This document shows positions 30,149-38,992 of a DNA stretch of 64,000 nucleotides, one piece after another. The position numbers were made by a program, and so were the translations under genes. How positions within the stretch are numbered: the first letter of the stretch is position 1; each line of letters opens with the position of its first letter. This stretch comes from Hyphomicrobiales bacterium (lineage in GTDB: Bacteria; Pseudomonadota; Alphaproteobacteria; Rhizobiales; Methyloligellaceae): contig JAJFHN010000006.1 in assembly GCA_021775595.1 (NCBI GenBank), forward strand, positions 1 to 64,000, in the 5' to 3' direction. Below the pieces are notes generated by a model. The model saw only the letters and a list, made by a program, of their open reading frames with translations, was not told the DNA's origin and searched no databases.

Positions 30149-30907
30149 CTATTGCACGCTTGTGCCCGAACCATCGTCGGGCGATGCCAGGTCCATTTCC
30201 GCCAGCGCCACCAGCACCTCGGCGCGCGCCTTGAGATCGGGCGCCTCGAGCAGGGCCTGCTTTTCCTCCGGACCATAGGGACTGATGACCGAGAGCGTGT
30301 TGACCAGCAGCTCGTTGGACGAACGGGCGATGCTGTCCCAATCGGCCGCAAGATCGTGGGCCTGCAAGTAGCTTTGCAGCACCGCGAGCAGGCGTTCGCG
30401 GTCGACTTCGGCTTCGCCCTCGCCTCGGTCGAGATCGGCGGCAAAACGGTTCGCATCGACCTGGCAGATCCGGTAGGACTTGTCGGAAGTTAGTTCGTCC
30501 ATGATTTCCAGCCGGGCGATTCCGGTGAGCGTGATCAGGTAGCGGCCGTCGTCGGACTCCGAGTAGGCCGTGATACGGCCAAAGGCGCCGATCTTGCGCA
30601 GTGGAACGGCCTTGCCGAGCGGCGATTCGTCGTCAGTCGAAGCGCCCTCGGGTTGGATGACGCAGAGTATTCTGCTGCCGGCCAGCGCGTCGTCCACCAT
30701 CTCGAGATAACGTGGTTCGAACACGTTGAGGGGCAGGGTCGAGCGCGGCAACAAGATAACGCCCGCCAATGGAAAGACGGGCACTACGGCCGGCAGGTCG
30801 GCAGGTTTTGCGTAGCGGTCGGTTATCCCAAGGCTATAGCGTCCCGCGGCGCGTTCACCGGTTTCCGCCTCAGGAAAACAACAGCGATGAAAGCTGCTGA
30901 CGGCCAT
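30149..30907 (-). CDS. LON peptidase substrate-binding domain protein
   Basis: 252 residues from an ATG at 30907. The N-terminal LON domain is clear (VPVFPLAGVILLPRSTLPLNVFEPRYL, the PUA-like fold), followed by GRITAYSESDDGRYLITLTGIARL and a helical tail. There is no AAA+ or protease domain, so it is a stand-alone LON-N protein of unknown role. The first 35 residues are not conserved, and the start overlaps the CnoX-like gene by 38 bp; a non-ATG start nearer to ITDRYAKPADLPAV is possible. Confidence 0.85.
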   Translation of the reverse strand: MAVSSFHRCCFPEAETGERAAGRYSLGITDRYAKPADLPAVVPVFPLAGVILLPRSTLPLNVFEPRYLEMVDDALAGSRILCVIQPEGASTDDESPLGKAVPLRKIGAFGRITAYSESDDGRYLITLTGIARLEIMDELTSDKSYRICQVDANRFAADLDRGEGEAEVDRERLLAVLQSYLQAHDLAADWDSIARSSNELLVNTLSVISPYGPEEKQALLEAPDLKARAEVLVALAEMDLASPDDGSGTSVQ

Positions 30908-31784
30908 TCGTGGTGGCCGGATCCTGGGGACCCCAAACTTCAAAAAACTGCAACAGCAATTTGCGGGCCGCTTCGTCGTTCCATTTGGCCTCGCGCGAGA
31001 CGATTGACATCAAATGTTCGACGGCCTCTTCGCGGGCGCCGCTGACATTGAGCGCCAATGCCAAATCATAGCGCGCCTGGAAGTCATCGGGTGAACTGGT
31101 CACCGTGGCGCGCAGCGATTCCAGATCACCCTCATCGGGCGCCATCTTTGTGAGCTCAAGCTTGCTGCGCACGGCCGCGATTTCGGCGTTGTCTGCTGCC
31201 TCTGGCGGGGCTTGTTCCAGGATTTGTTCGGCCCGCTCATTGTCGCCGATTTCGGCGTAGCAACGGGCGAGGCCGGCGATGGCCTCAATGTCGGTGGCAT
31301 CGGCCTGCAACAACGTCGCGAAGACGCGCGCCGCGCCCTCGATATCTCCTGCCTCAAATGCCGCGCGCGCGGCGGCATGCTCAGTATTCTCGGCGCCAGC
31401 GACTGCAGGCGCCAAACGGTCGACGAACGCCTTGACTTCGCTTTCGGGCAGCGCGCCCATGAAGGCATCGACCGGCCGGCCGCCGTCGAAGGCGAAGACG
31501 GCTGGGATCGACTGGACGCCGATCTGCGAGGCCAGGGCCTGGTTTTCGTCCACATTGACCTTGACCAAGCGTACGGCGCCGCCGGCCTCGTTGACGACCT
31601 TCTCGATCACCGGGGTGAGCTGTTTGCAGGGGCCGCACCAGGGCGCCCAAAAATCCACGATTACGGGCGTGGTGTTGGAGGCCTCGATCACGTCGGCGAC
31701 AAAATGTTCGGTGTCGCTCTCCTTGATGAGGTCCAGATCTGCTCCGCTCGCTGCGCCAGACTGGCTACTGATAATTGGCTCCAT
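30870..31784 (-). CDS. Thioredoxin-TPR co-chaperone, CnoX (YbbN) family
   Basis: 304 residues from the ATG at 31784 (MEPIISSQSG); the open frame upstream is not conserved. A thioredoxin domain with an intact WCGPC (Cys50/Cys53) is followed by tetratricopeptide-like helices with DIEAIAGLARCYAEIGDNERAEQIL. CnoX protects proteins from over-oxidation and hands them to chaperones. E. coli CnoX has lost the first cysteine, whereas this protein keeps both, as alphaproteobacterial members do. It is co-directional and overlapping with the LON-domain gene. Confidence 0.92.
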   Translation of the reverse strand: MEPIISSQSGAASGADLDLIKESDTEHFVADVIEASNTTPVIVDFWAPWCGPCKQLTPVIEKVVNEAGGAVRLVKVNVDENQALASQIGVQSIPAVFAFDGGRPVDAFMGALPESEVKAFVDRLAPAVAGAENTEHAAARAAFEAGDIEGAARVFATLLQADATDIEAIAGLARCYAEIGDNERAEQILEQAPPEAADNAEIAAVRSKLELTKMAPDEGDLESLRATVTSSPDDFQARYDLALALNVSGAREEAVEHLMSIVSREAKWNDEAARKLLLQFFEVWGPQDPATTNGRQQLSSLLFS

Positions 31785-31887
31785 AGCGGGGTGAGTGTGC
31801 TCCGTTCGGGTTGAATTCGCTTTGGGCGCTGTGACTGCGGCGCGCCGTTGGGCGAGGATGGCCGCGCGGCGGGCGTTTGGCAACCGC

Positions 31888-32415
31888 TTATGGCGTGAGC
31901 GGGTCTCGGCGCGCCGGCGGCGCTGCTGTCAGATCGAGGATTTCCGGTTGATGACCGCACGCGGCAATAAATACCAGCAGGCCATCCCGCGCGATGGTCG
32001 TCGTTGCGGTGTTCTCCAGGGGGTGAAAGTTCAACTCGTCATGAGCCATCAGCGCTGCATCGAGCACGACATTGACGCGTCCCGCGCGATCATTGATCAG
32101 CGCGAAGGGCGTGACGGAACCGGGTTCGACGCCGAGCGTCTCAACCATCAGTTCTGCGCGGGCGAAACTGAACCGGCCGCAGCCCTTTGCTTTGGCCAAG
32201 CCATTGAGATCAATCTCCGTCGTCTCCAGCGCGATGACCAGCCACAGCGAGCCCTTTTTGGATTTAAGAAACAGGTTCTTTGAGTGCGCGCCGGGTATCT
32301 CGCCGCGCAACGCCCGCGCCTCCTCGACACTAAAGAGCGCATCGTGTTCACGCGTGCGCGTGGCGATGCCCAGAGTATCGAGTTTGGCAAAAAGGTCGGC
32401 TCGGCCAGCGGTCAT
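31888..32415 (-). CDS. Prolyl-tRNA editing protein (YbaK/ProX, PrdX-like)
   Basis: 175 residues. It is a free-standing homologue of the ProRS INS editing domain that deacylates mischarged tRNA-Pro (Ala or Cys). Visible motifs: SVEEARALRGEIPGAHSKNLFLKSKKG with the conserved lysine, GLAKAKGCGRFSFA, LGVEPGSVTPFALIND, and LNFHPLENTATTTI, the PrdX signature. Which amino acid it clears cannot be told from this. It lies upstream of the thioredoxin gene on the same strand, 103 bp away. Confidence 0.9.
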   Translation of the reverse strand: MTAGRADLFAKLDTLGIATRTREHDALFSVEEARALRGEIPGAHSKNLFLKSKKGSLWLVIALETTEIDLNGLAKAKGCGRFSFARAELMVETLGVEPGSVTPFALINDRAGRVNVVLDAALMAHDELNFHPLENTATTTIARDGLLVFIAACGHQPEILDLTAAPPARRDPLTP

Positions 32416-32584
32416 GATAGAGCCTCAAAAGATGCCGTCTCTCTAGCCTGGCGGCCGCTTGCCTGCAACGCACGTGTTTTTACGCATGGCGGGAGCATGG
32501 ACGCGGGGCATGCAAAGGCGCTACAAGGCGCGGGCCGGGGGCCGCGTTGATCTGGACGGGCTGTAACTAGGGGAAAATGGCGGC

Positions 32585-32971
32585 ATGACAAAAACCGAGC
32601 TCAGCATCTTCATGTTCGGCCTCTATTACATTTTTTCGATTGGCGTGCCGTTCCTGTTTTTCCCGCACTTCGCGCTCGGCCTGTTTGGCCTTGAGGCGGG
32701 TGCCGATGGTTGGATACGGGTTTTGGGACTGATCATCGCGATCATGGGCGCCTATTACGTTGCGGCGGTGCGCGGCGGAGTGAGCGCCTTCTACCCCTGG
32801 ACCGTGCCCTCGCGTTACGCCACGGCTGCGCTGCAGGCGCTCTTGGTGGCGTTGGGCATGATCGGGCCGTCGCTCTTGATGTTTGCCGCTTTCGATGCGT
32901 CGACGGCGACGCTGACATGGTTGGCGCGTCGCGCTGAGGCCGGTGAAGAGGCCTCGCCGGGCATCACTTGA
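32585..32971 (+). CDS. Small integral membrane protein, unknown function
   Basis: 128 residues with three to four predicted membrane segments: FMFGLYYIFSIGVPFLFF (~9-26), GWIRVLGLIIAIMGAYYVAA (~42-62), ALQALLVALGMIGPSLLMFA (~80-100). There is a short charged C-terminal tail. I do not recognise a functional family. It stands alone in the plus direction between the prolyl-tRNA editing gene and tRNA-Gly. Start ATG 32585 follows AGGGGAAAATGGCGGC. Confidence 0.65.
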   Translation: MTKTELSIFMFGLYYIFSIGVPFLFFPHFALGLFGLEAGADGWIRVLGLIIAIMGAYYVAAVRGGVSAFYPWTVPSRYATAALQALLVALGMIGPSLLMFAAFDASTATLTWLARRAEAGEEASPGIT

Positions 32972-33036
32972 GGTGCGCGGGCCCAGGGCCGCTATTGCCA
33001 ACTTTGAGACTTAGCGATAAAGACTCTGACACGGAC

Positions 33037-33111
33037 GCGGGCGTAGCTCAGGGGTAGAGCGCAACCTTGCCAAGGTTGAAGTCGTGAGTTCGAATCTCAT
33101 CGCCCGCTCCA
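33037..33111 (+). tRNA. tRNA-Gly (anticodon GCC)
   Basis: A 75-nt cloverleaf: acceptor stem GCGGGCG/CGCCCGC, D arm TAGCTCAGGGGTAGAGC, anticodon stem CAACC/GGTTG with loop TTGCCAA (GCC), T arm with GTTCGAATC, discriminator T and an encoded CCA. Confidence 0.97.
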
Positions 33112-33124
33112 ATTTTCCGCCAAT

Positions 33125-33871
33125 TCAACCGTGCGCCAATGCCGCGCTCGCGCGCTCCTTGATCACGGCGACCTCGACCGGGTTGGCTTGGCGTCCGATG
33201 GCGAGCACGCCATCCAACGCATCGATGGCGGCTTGCCAGGCGCGGTCATTGACCGCGGCGGCCCGCGCGGCGCTGATGGCGGCGAGCTCGGCCGTATAGA
33301 TCGCTTGCTTGCGGCCGAGCGCGCGTGAGAGCGCGCGCAGTGCCGCACCGATCGCTTCGCGAACGTTATCGGGCCAGATTTGTTCGGCCAGAGTTTCGAG
33401 TTCCGCCAGCGCAGCGTCGGGAGACTCGGCTGAGCGCAGGCGTGCGGCCGCCTCGGGCGCGTGTTGCTCAATAGCGAGCGGCGCGAAGTCGCGCGCGGCG
33501 GCCATGGCGAGCAGATGCGATCTCTCATAGATCACTGCCCTGGTGTCGCTGCTGCCAGAGAGGCGGGCGGCGAACGGGCGAAGCCGATTGAGCTCTTCGC
33601 CTTCGGGCATGGCGTCGTTCAGGGTCAAGGCGAACTGGCTGATTACGGGACAGAATGATTCCGGCAAATCGGTAATTCCGAGGACTTCGCGATAAGAAAA
33701 TCCCGCAACCACAACTGCGGCCTCATTGATGCATGTGCCGCCGTCGGCGCCCGGAAATTCGTGGCTGCCGTGCTTCAATTGCCAATCGAGCCAGCTTTCG
33801 AGTTGGGTGATCGTCATATCGCTCAAGCCTTCCAGTGGATGCCAAATAGGGGGTGACTCCAATAGCGACAT
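33125..33871 (-). CDS. Conserved hypothetical protein
   Basis: 248 residues. The N-terminal third is the most conserved-looking part: GSHEFPGADGGTCINEAAVVVAGFSYREV (I give only key residues: His35-Glu, GGTCINEA). The rest is alanine-rich and helical, with paired repeats resembling small helical-bundle proteins. No signal peptide, membrane segment or enzyme motif is seen. The stop lies 13 bp from the tRNA-Gly 3' end, on the opposite strand. I do not know a function. Confidence 0.7.
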   Translation of the reverse strand: MSLLESPPIWHPLEGLSDMTITQLESWLDWQLKHGSHEFPGADGGTCINEAAVVVAGFSYREVLGITDLPESFCPVISQFALTLNDAMPEGEELNRLRPFAARLSGSSDTRAVIYERSHLLAMAAARDFAPLAIEQHAPEAAARLRSAESPDAALAELETLAEQIWPDNVREAIGAALRALSRALGRKQAIYTAELAAISAARAAAVNDRAWQAAIDALDGVLAIGRQANPVEVAVIKERASAALAHG

Positions 33872-34110
33872 TCTACGCGCTCGTCGCTGGAGTGTTAAGG
33901 CGCGCTGGCATGATACTTAGTATGACGTGGCGAGGGGATGGTTCGATCGCTGGCGGTTGACCGGCATCAATGCCGGCGTCAGGGTGCGGGCGTAGTTGGC
34001 AGGACGGCGCGGCGGATCTGCTCTTGTGAGCATTGCGACGGACCGGTAACGCCGCAAACCGCGGAGACGCGTGCGGCACAACTCAACGGGGAATTCGGCG
34101 CGGCGGCTCA

Positions 34111-36462
34111 ATGACGCAACAGCGAAACTCATTTTTCGGTCTTGGCTTTGGCATTGAGCGCTTAGGTCTGCTGCCGCTGCGGCGGCCGGTACTGGCGGGG
34201 CTCATCTTGCTGCTGGTTTCGCTCGCGGCGCTGGTTGGCTCGTTCCGACTCTCGGTCGATGATTCCCTGAGCGAGCTGTTCCGCACCGATACGGAGGAAT
34301 TTCGTCGTTACGAGCGGATTTCGGAGCTGTTTCCCTCCAGCGAATTCGACGTGCTGGTCGTGGCTGAGGGCAAAACGCTGCTCGATCGCGCTTCGATCGT
34401 GGCGCTGCAATCGGCGGTGCTCGAGCTCAATCTGGTCGAAGGCGTCAGGGGCGTCGTATCGTTTTTCTCGGCCCGCGAGCAGCTCGATGAAGCGGGCTAT
34501 GCCCCGCCGCTCTTTACGGACGAAATTCCCGAGGGCCAGGCCTATGACAGGCTGATTGTACGATTGCGCGAGAACCAGATCGTCGCCGGCAAAATGCTGT
34601 CGGACGATGGGCGCCTGTCGCTGATCGTCATGGCACTGGACAGGGAGGCGGCGAGCCAGGCGGGGCTCGGCAGCGTTATCGGCGAAATCCGCACCGTGCT
34701 GTCGGACAATCTGACCGGGACCGGTATCACCACGCGCCTGACGGGTGCGCCGGTGATGCAGTTGGAGATACGAAATGCCGTCAACCGCGACCGGTTGCTC
34801 TACAACGGTCTGGGCTTCTTGCTGGGCGCGCTCATCGCGTTGATTTTTTTCCGCCGATTCTCGCTAATGCTGATCGCCGCCGCCGGCCCGGCCGCGGCCA
34901 TCGTCTGGTCGCTCGGCACCCTGGCGCTGCTCGACTTCCGCCTCAATCTGTTCGTCAATGTGATTATCCCGCTGATCACGGTGAACGGCTTTTCCGATTC
35001 AATGCATCTGGTGTTCAATATCAGGCGCGACGTGATGATGGGGGTCGCGCCAAAGGAAGCGGCGCGCAACGCCGTTCACAGGGTGGCGCCCGCCTGTTTT
35101 CTCACAGCGCTCACGGCGGCAATCGCTCTGGCATCGTTTATCTTCGCCGAGTCGGCGCTGATCCGAACATTCGGCGCAGCCGCAACAATTGCCGTGCTGC
35201 TTTCCTATTTTGCGGTCGTCTGGGTCGTGCCCACATTGGCGGCGTTGCTGTTGCGGGAAACCCCCGCAAAGACCGGTGCCGAAGTTCCCCATGATGGCGG
35301 AATGACGCTGTTGAGCGACATGTCGGTCCGGCTGTTCGATCACGTCGGACGCTGGGCCACCAGCTATCTCTTGGCGGGCATCGTCATGGTTATGGCGACG
35401 GGCTGGACCTATGGGCTGCTCGAGCCACACTACCGCCTGGCCGATCAGGTTCCCGACCGCGAACAGGCGCTGGAGGCGACGGGGCGGCTCGACGAAAAAC
35501 TGACCGGCGCCAATCCGGTCCACATGGTCATCGAGCTGCCCAAGGGCGTTCCGCTGTATTCCGAGCGTTCGCTCGATCTCATCGCCGCCGTGCACCGCAT
35601 CGTCGAAGAGCAGGCCGGCGTCGGCAATGTGTGGTCGATCGAAACTCTGCGGCGCTGGCTCAGGCAATCGGGCAAACCGGGTGCGGACACGCTCAAAGAG
35701 TATGTTGAAATTCTACCCGAACATCTGACCCAGCGCTTTGTCGCGCCGAGCCAAGAGGCGGTCGTCGTCACGGGCCGATTGCCCGACATCGACGCGTCTG
35801 AGATCTTGCCCGTGGTCGATGGGCTGGATGCGGCGTTGGAGCCCTTGCGGGCCGCCAATCCAGGCTACCTGCTCTACGTTACGGGGCTGCCTGCGATTGC
35901 GGCGCGCAACAGCGCGCAGATGATATGGGAACTCAATGTTGGGCTGATTGCCGACATCTTCGTCGTGATCATCTTTATCGGCCTGGCTTTCCGCTCGTGG
36001 TTTGCCGGCATTGTTTCCATTTTGCCCAGTCTGTTTCCTATCTTCGCGACAGGCGCAATGTTGTATGTCACCGGCGCGGGTTTCCATTTCGCCAGTATCA
36101 TCGCGCTCACGGTCGCTTTTGGTCTGGCGCTCGACAGCACCATTCATTTCATCAACCGGTTTCATCTGGAAGAGATCAGTCCGGACGGTCACCAACGCAC
36201 GACCCGCGAAACACTCGCCCATACCGCGCGCATGATCGGACCGGTTTTGGTGCTGACGACGGTCGTACTGGCACTAGGCTTGGGCGTCACGATTTTGTCG
36301 GATATGCCCTCACTGCGCGAATTTGGACAGTTGAGCGGCGCAACATTGATTGCCGCGCTGTTTGCACAATTGATCATACTGCCCGCATCGATCGTCGTCT
36401 TCCGGCGGCTGTTTGGCGCCCAACCGGCGCCGTCATCCGTTCAAAAGCCAACGAGCAGCTAA
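34111..36462 (+). CDS. RND/MMPL-family transporter (SSD-like)
   Basis: 783 residues. The ATG at 34111 is chosen over an upstream TTG at 34033. It has the duplicated RND layout of a TM segment (~25-45), a periplasmic loop, five TM segments (~220-370), then a second TM (~425), loop and five TMs (~590-770). NVIIPLITVNGFSDSMHLVFN is the TM4-like sterol-sensing-type segment. The family includes lipid/hopanoid exporters such as HpnN and MMPL proteins; the substrate cannot be read here. No membrane-fusion or outer-membrane partner is adjacent. The gene is alone on the plus strand and convergent with the beta-grasp gene. Confidence 0.85.
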   Translation: MTQQRNSFFGLGFGIERLGLLPLRRPVLAGLILLLVSLAALVGSFRLSVDDSLSELFRTDTEEFRRYERISELFPSSEFDVLVVAEGKTLLDRASIVALQSAVLELNLVEGVRGVVSFFSAREQLDEAGYAPPLFTDEIPEGQAYDRLIVRLRENQIVAGKMLSDDGRLSLIVMALDREAASQAGLGSVIGEIRTVLSDNLTGTGITTRLTGAPVMQLEIRNAVNRDRLLYNGLGFLLGALIALIFFRRFSLMLIAAAGPAAAIVWSLGTLALLDFRLNLFVNVIIPLITVNGFSDSMHLVFNIRRDVMMGVAPKEAARNAVHRVAPACFLTALTAAIALASFIFAESALIRTFGAAATIAVLLSYFAVVWVVPTLAALLLRETPAKTGAEVPHDGGMTLLSDMSVRLFDHVGRWATSYLLAGIVMVMATGWTYGLLEPHYRLADQVPDREQALEATGRLDEKLTGANPVHMVIELPKGVPLYSERSLDLIAAVHRIVEEQAGVGNVWSIETLRRWLRQSGKPGADTLKEYVEILPEHLTQRFVAPSQEAVVVTGRLPDIDASEILPVVDGLDAALEPLRAANPGYLLYVTGLPAIAARNSAQMIWELNVGLIADIFVVIIFIGLAFRSWFAGIVSILPSLFPIFATGAMLYVTGAGFHFASIIALTVAFGLALDSTIHFINRFHLEEISPDGHQRTTRETLAHTARMIGPVLVLTTVVLALGLGVTILSDMPSLREFGQLSGATLIAALFAQLIILPASIVVFRRLFGAQPAPSSVQKPTSS

Positions 36463-36476
36463 GGATCAAACCGCCG

Positions 36477-36803
36477 CTAAACGATGGCCGAGCCATAGCC
36501 CCAGCTGTAGGGGACGGGGCCGGAAAGAGCGATGACGTCGTCTTCGTTGAGAAGGGCGGCCGTGTTGACGCCGCCGTAGAGGCTCGGCGTGATGTCGTGG
36601 CCATTGCGCATGACGAGAAAGATTTCGGACTTTGGAACGGCGAGCAATTTGATCAGATCGCCAACGGTGCTGCCGGCGGGCAATGACAGTGTCCTAAAGG
36701 CACCTTCGCCATTGGCGAATTTCGTCAGGCTGTTGAAAAGCCTAGCCTCGATGGTGATATCAAAGGCTTGGCTGTTGTGGCCAATCTCTGCTGTATTGGA
36801 CAT
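36477..36803 (-). CDS. Small beta-grasp (MoaD/ThiS-like) protein without the C-terminal GG
   Basis: 108 residues. The beta-grasp pattern is FDITIEARLFNSL, then LSLPAGSTVGDLIKLLAVP, IFLVMRNG and ALLNEDDVIALSGPVPY, which reads like MoaD/ThiS (TVxDLL, L.dGDvial.PVxGG). The expected C-terminal Gly-Gly needed for thiocarboxylate formation is absent: the protein ends SWGYGSAIV. So it is probably not a sulfur carrier, or it is a divergent regulator. It converges with the RND gene and diverges from the hydrolase gene. Confidence 0.65.
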   Translation of the reverse strand: MSNTAEIGHNSQAFDITIEARLFNSLTKFANGEGAFRTLSLPAGSTVGDLIKLLAVPKSEIFLVMRNGHDITPSLYGGVNTAALLNEDDVIALSGPVPYSWGYGSAIV

Positions 36804-37097
36804 CGATCCCTCGCTGAACAGATAGCGTTGCGTCGCCGCTGTCGGGCCGGCGGACGTTGCCAGCTTCGTCGAGGTGAGATGTATTGAAATTGATATGCGT
36901 CAATGGTGGCGGTCCAAATGGCGCGAGCCGTCACCGCCGGCGCAAAAAATACGGACGCTTGCGGTATCTGTTGTCTACATCAGGTCATTTTTTTGTAATT
37001 ATGCTGCGAAATTCTTGCATCTCCAGCACAAGCCTGTGCATCTATCGGCAGAGGGTCAATTCTGTCGAATGAAATTCAAGCTCAATTTTTCGGAACA

Positions 37098-37889
37098 ATG
37101 AACGTCCTGTCAAAACCAATGGCGCGAATGAATTGGACGAATACCTTCGATTCAGATGACGTGGAAATTGCTTATCTCGACGAGGGCGTCGGCGATCCCA
37201 TTTTGCTGATTCACGGCTTCGCGTGCAATTTCCATATGAATTGGGTTGAGACCGGATGGATCGATACGCTGATAGCGGCGGGCTATCGGGTGCTGGCCTA
37301 TGACTGCCGTGGTCATGGCGCAAGCCAGAAGCTCTACGATCGCTCGGACTATTCGACCCGCATAATGGCTGATGACGGGTTGCGCCTGCTGAATCATGTC
37401 GGCATCGAACAGGCCCACGTGATGGGTTATTCGATGGGCGCTCGGATCGCAGCCTTCATGGCGGCAGATCATCCAGACCGCGTGCGAAGTCTGATTTTTG
37501 GCGGGCTCGGCATCAACATGCTTCGGCGGATGATCGCCACGGGGCCGGTTGCACGCTCGATGGAAGTGAACAACCTCAACGAAATCAAAAACGCCACGCT
37601 GCGCAGTTTCCGCGAGTTTGCCGAATCAACCGGCAGCGACCTCAACGCGATGGCGGTCTGCTTGCGCGCAACGCGCGAAACAATCACGCCTGAAATGTTG
37701 GGCTCGATCCCGGCGCCGACGCTGGTCGTGTGCGGGAGCAAGGACATTTTCAGCGGATCGCCGTCCAAACTTGCGGCCATGGTTCCCAATGGAGAATCCA
37801 TTGAGATCTCCGGGCGCACGCATCAGGAAACCGTGCCGGACCCGGCCCACAAGCAGGCCGTGGTGGATTTTCTGGAGCGCCGTCCTTAG
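37098..37889 (+). CDS. Alpha/beta-fold hydrolase
   Basis: 263 residues. The hydrolase core is intact: oxyanion strand PILLIHGFACN, DCRGHGAS, nucleophile elbow GYSMGARI (Ser), VVCGSKDIFSG (acid) and SGRTHQETV (His). Substrate unknown; the esterase/epoxide-hydrolase/haloperoxidase-like group is the nearest. An in-frame ATG at codon 8 or 11 could be the start. Its stop overlaps the stop of the convergent ADP-ribosylglycohydrolase gene by 4 bp. A 294-bp AT-rich gap separates it from the beta-grasp gene. Confidence 0.88.
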   Translation: MNVLSKPMARMNWTNTFDSDDVEIAYLDEGVGDPILLIHGFACNFHMNWVETGWIDTLIAAGYRVLAYDCRGHGASQKLYDRSDYSTRIMADDGLRLLNHVGIEQAHVMGYSMGARIAAFMAADHPDRVRSLIFGGLGINMLRRMIATGPVARSMEVNNLNEIKNATLRSFREFAESTGSDLNAMAVCLRATRETITPEMLGSIPAPTLVVCGSKDIFSGSPSKLAAMVPNGESIEISGRTHQETVPDPAHKQAVVDFLERRP

Positions 37890-38872
37890 GCAGCCTTGCT
37901 GCCACAAAGCCGCGCGGCCTTGTCGTGAATCTTTTGGCTTCCCGTCACTTGTGTGATCCAGTCGCGCGGAATGCCGTCGGGTGGTGTCAATCCGAAATGC
38001 GCGCCGAGCGCGGCGCCGACCAAAAGTGAGCGGCCGCAATTGTCGCCACCGGCGCGCGTGTTGGCGCGAACGCCATCTGCGTAATTCGCGGCATTCTTCA
38101 AAATGACGAAGCTGAGCGGAACGGAATTTGCGACCGGACAAGCCCGGCCGAATTTTGGGGCCGCTTCATCGAGCTGATCGGCGGGAACGTTCATTGCCTC
38201 CCGCAGCAAAGGCGCGAGTGTCGCGTCGGCGACGGCCGCACCGGCCTCAAGAGCCTGGGTCATATCACTGCCATTGATGAGCGACGCAATAACATGGGCG
38301 CCAACCTGAGCCGCGTTGACCGTGAGATCGTTGTCGCTGGTGACGCGCACCATCGGTTCAACCCGCGCAGACAGAGTCGAGGGCGTTGAATCGGCCACGA
38401 CAATAGCGGCGATGGCGCCCAGACCCGGGATCTGATCGTCATCGATTCCGCTCACCAGCGGCGGCGTGTCGCCGGCGGCCGCAATATTGGCGAGTGTGCC
38501 CTTCGTCGCGTGATCGATATAGCCGATATAGGCGCCGCCTGGACCGAAGTGAGCGGCGAACCGGTCGCGGAAATCCGCCGGATCGGGTTCGCCCGTCGCA
38601 GCCAGTGATGCCAGCGCGATCTTTGCATAATTGCCGTAATGGCTGAGGTCGCCGGCCGACTTTCCAGGATGATAGAAGCCGCTATAGGCGCCCGCCGCGT
38701 TTTTGAAGAGCTCGGCATCGGGTTCGAGAAAAACAAAGTCACCCTTTTGCGCGATCTCGGCCAACAGCTCGCCGTCATAAAGCCAATGCAGAGCCAGTGC
38801 GGCGGCATCGGCGACGACGACGCCCATCAACGTGGCGATCCGCCGTTCTGTAGTGTCGATTTTCTGAGACAT
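37886..38872 (-). CDS. ADP-ribosylglycohydrolase family protein
   Basis: 328 residues. The all-helical family is recognised from GVVVADAAALALHWLYD (start motif, normally GxxxGDALG), DLSHYGNYAKI, a mid-protein helix bundle, and the C-terminal metal motif as GGDNCGRS in NTRAGGDNCGRSLLVGAALGA. The usual GGDTDT is replaced by GGDNCGRS, as in the J1-crystallin-like branch, and the first GDA motif is ADA. Metal binding and activity are therefore doubtful; it could act on another substrate. The gene is convergent and 4-bp overlapping with the hydrolase gene. Confidence 0.8.
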   Translation of the reverse strand: MSQKIDTTERRIATLMGVVVADAAALALHWLYDGELLAEIAQKGDFVFLEPDAELFKNAAGAYSGFYHPGKSAGDLSHYGNYAKIALASLAATGEPDPADFRDRFAAHFGPGGAYIGYIDHATKGTLANIAAAGDTPPLVSGIDDDQIPGLGAIAAIVVADSTPSTLSARVEPMVRVTSDNDLTVNAAQVGAHVIASLINGSDMTQALEAGAAVADATLAPLLREAMNVPADQLDEAAPKFGRACPVANSVPLSFVILKNAANYADGVRANTRAGGDNCGRSLLVGAALGAHFGLTPPDGIPRDWITQVTGSQKIHDKAARLCGSKAA

Positions 38873-38992
38873 TTGCCCCCCTTGTGTTGGGGCAATTGTG
38901 CAATTCTTTTAGCGCTGCGGGCAAATTGTTTCACATCACATCAAGCTGAGCCGGATGTGTAAGGCGCTGTGGGATCGTGCGGCCGCAGCGTT

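Noticed and set aside
32465-32495. Sequence ACGTGTTTTTACG resembling the hairpin at 25476
   Set aside because: The second arm does not pair well, and the similarity is short and T-run driven.
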